A stretch of 64,000 nt of DNA from a virus: IMG/VR virus record IMGVR_UViG_3300011116_000796, positions 1 through 64,000 of that record, one strand, 5' to 3'. The stretch's first letter is position 1. Each line of letters starts with the position of its first letter. This document shows, piece after piece, positions 62,621 to 64,000 of this stretch. The notes beneath the pieces are model-generated. The model saw nothing but the letters and a program-made list of their open reading frames with translations. It did no database searches and was not told where the DNA came from. Both the position numbers and the translations under genes were made by a program.

Positions 62621-64000
62621 ATGTCAAGTTGCGACCCATTTCGTCAAAATCACAAAAGATTCATAGTTGATACGCTTGTAAATCAATACAGCGATATCTC
62701 AGATGATAATCTGTACCTTAGTATAGGTAAAATTACTCCTTGGGGAGCAACTCAAGGTAGTGATATACCTGTAAGATCTTTGGATTCTGTGGAAGATGAT
62801 ACTAATTTTTGGCGGGGCATGATCGCAGCCAAAAGGATCAATAGATCAGATGTTTCGTTCGTCATTCGTAGGGTAGATTGGACATCGGGAACAGTTTATA
62901 CGGCCTACAGAAATAATGTCGATCTATTTGACGATCTGAGTCCAGCAGACTTTTATGCACTTGTTGATGAGGAAAGAGTTTATATCTGTATAGACAACAA
63001 TTTAGGCTCACAGTCTTTAATTCCACCCACTCACACAGATTCGATTGTTAGAAAATTGAGTGATGGGTATCGGTGGAAGTTTCTTTACCAAATTCCCGAA
63101 AGTAAACGAAAGTTCCTGACAAAGAGTAAAGTTGGTTCTATTGGGTACATGCCTGTTGAATTTGTTGAGTCTATTCGTGAAAACGATGATAGAGTGTTGC
63201 AATGGAATGTTCAGCAAGCAGCAGTAAATGGAAAAATAGAGTTTGCTTACATGGATGAACCCGCAAAAGCATATTGGGTTTCAAGTCCATCGTGTGTTCT
63301 TCCATCAAATGCAAATATAGTCGTTGACAATGTTGCATCTGGAGGGACTACAGTACAAATATCATCTCCTGAACTATCACCCAATTCAGACTTCTACACA
63401 AACATGATCATATCATTTGATGCTGGTCCTGGTCAGGGGCAGCGTAGAACCATCAAGGAGTATAATTGGCTTGGTGTTACGGCAAGAGTGGTCGTAGATC
63501 CACTTGTTCTTGGTATATCGGGATCATCAAATCCAAACACACAAACCTTCTTTAGTATTCAGCCTAAAGTCACAGTGAATGGTGATGGGTTTGCTAATAG
63601 TAACACATACAATCCAACAAATAGAACCGCAGATTTTCAGGTTAAGTTTGGTGAAACAGCAGGGGTATCAGCCGATTGTAGTAATATTTTGTCTCGGTAC
63701 GTCAAAAGTATCGAAATTGTAGATGGTGGCAAAGATTATACATTTATCGAACTCGACATTCCAAAGGGACTGACAACAGTATTTTCAAACACACCAAGAG
63801 AATATCTTGATCTGAAAAAGGTTCTTCATGGTGTCATCCCCCCTCCCGGAGGCCACGGTGCAAATCCATTCAAAGAACTTGGGTGTGCTGCATATATGAT
63901 TGTAAAGGATTTTGATGGGGATGAATTGGTTCAGGGAAATTGTGCTGAGGGGTGTACCGAAACAAGTAAATTGGATACGGACAATGATTTTAGACAATTC
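62621..64000 (+). CDS. gp8: Baseplate wedge subunit gp8 (3' truncated by the window end)
   Basis: The frame is open for 460 codons to the last base, so the 3' end is missing. The product is already longer than T4 gp8 (334). It shows the gp8 plan: YSDISDDNLYLSIGKITPWG near the start (T4 NTIFITFGRSEPW), FVIRRVDWTSGTVYTAYRNN, ERVYICIDNN and DGYRWKFLYQIPES. Later, inserted beta-rich parts (about 210-340) and CAEGCTE give extra domains. gp8 is a dimeric wedge protein joining gp7 and gp6. The mRNA is predicted to be leaderless. Confidence 0.85.
   Translation, partial: MSSCDPFRQNHKRFIVDTLVNQYSDISDDNLYLSIGKITPWGATQGSDIPVRSLDSVEDDTNFWRGMIAAKRINRSDVSFVIRRVDWTSGTVYTAYRNNVDLFDDLSPADFYALVDEERVYICIDNNLGSQSLIPPTHTDSIVRKLSDGYRWKFLYQIPESKRKFLTKSKVGSIGYMPVEFVESIRENDDRVLQWNVQQAAVNGKIEFAYMDEPAKAYWVSSPSCVLPSNANIVVDNVASGGTTVQISSPELSPNSDFYTNMIISFDAGPGQGQRRTIKEYNWLGVTARVVVDPLVLGISGSSNPNTQTFFSIQPKVTVNGDGFANSNTYNPTNRTADFQVKFGETAGVSADCSNILSRYVKSIEIVDGGKDYTFIELDIPKGLTTVFSNTPREYLDLKKVLHGVIPPPGGHGANPFKELGCAAYMIVKDFDGDELVQGNCAEGCTETSKLDTDNDFRQF

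Overview
The window is a segment of a T4-like myovirus genome (Caudoviricetes, straight contractile-tail type). This rests on a large set of recognisable T4 orthologues: primase gp61, recombination proteins gp46/gp47, UvsW, UvsY and RNase H, the ssDNA-binding protein gp32, the late-transcription pair gp55/gp33, and a nearly complete baseplate set (gp4, gp5, gp6, gp8, gp25, gp26, gp27, gp48, gp53, a gp54-like tube initiator, PAAR tip). The accessory genes (thymidylate synthase ThyX, B12-dependent ribonucleotide reductase NrdJ, a RimK-type ATP-grasp protein, Mtd_N-type fibre anchors, LSm-like small proteins) recall the T4-like phages of aquatic bacteria. The host cannot be fixed from this sequence. 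No tRNA, CRISPR, insertion sequence, homing endonuclease or photosynthesis gene was seen.

Layout. 1-12402: an ATP-grasp/retropepsin-like fusion protein, two giant paralogous putative virion adhesins and several conserved unknowns. 12549-14609: primase, a small prohead-core-like protein and ThyX. 14629-25575: a seven-gene fibre/adhesin cluster (collagen-like fibre, four fibres with a common N-terminal anchor, YadA-like head repeats, a glycine-rich adhesin) ending in a translationally coupled methyltransferase-like gene. 25660-35958: NrdJ, a membrane protein, an HExxH putative metallopeptidase, two very large unknown virion-like proteins (one with 36 cysteines in about 340 residues) and an LSm-like protein. 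36039-46566: replication, recombination and transcription genes, mostly on the minus strand, then FmdB-like, PD-(D/E)XK, gp33 and gp32 on the plus strand. 46660-52062 (minus) and 52109-64000 (plus): tail and baseplate genes read outward from a 46-base divergent late-promoter region.

Regulation is readable. About 20 N(C/A)TAAATA boxes, close to the T4 late consensus TATAAATA, sit before virion genes, and the matching factors gp55 and gp33 are encoded here. Sigma70-type promoters (TTGACA-N16-TAxAxT) precede primase, uvsY, rnh and gp32. In the first three the -10 element ends exactly 7 nt before the ATG, predicting leaderless mRNAs. Many late boxes also end only 5-8 nt before an ATG that has no Shine-Dalgarno sequence. 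Two structural genes (gp4-like and a small hub protein) lack any canonical start where homology requires one and appear to use AUC and AUA. The gp32 3' end carries four tandem hairpins that may form or release a small RNA.

Family assignments come from remembered motifs and gene order, not from a search. Residue numbers are counted from the start given for each gene.
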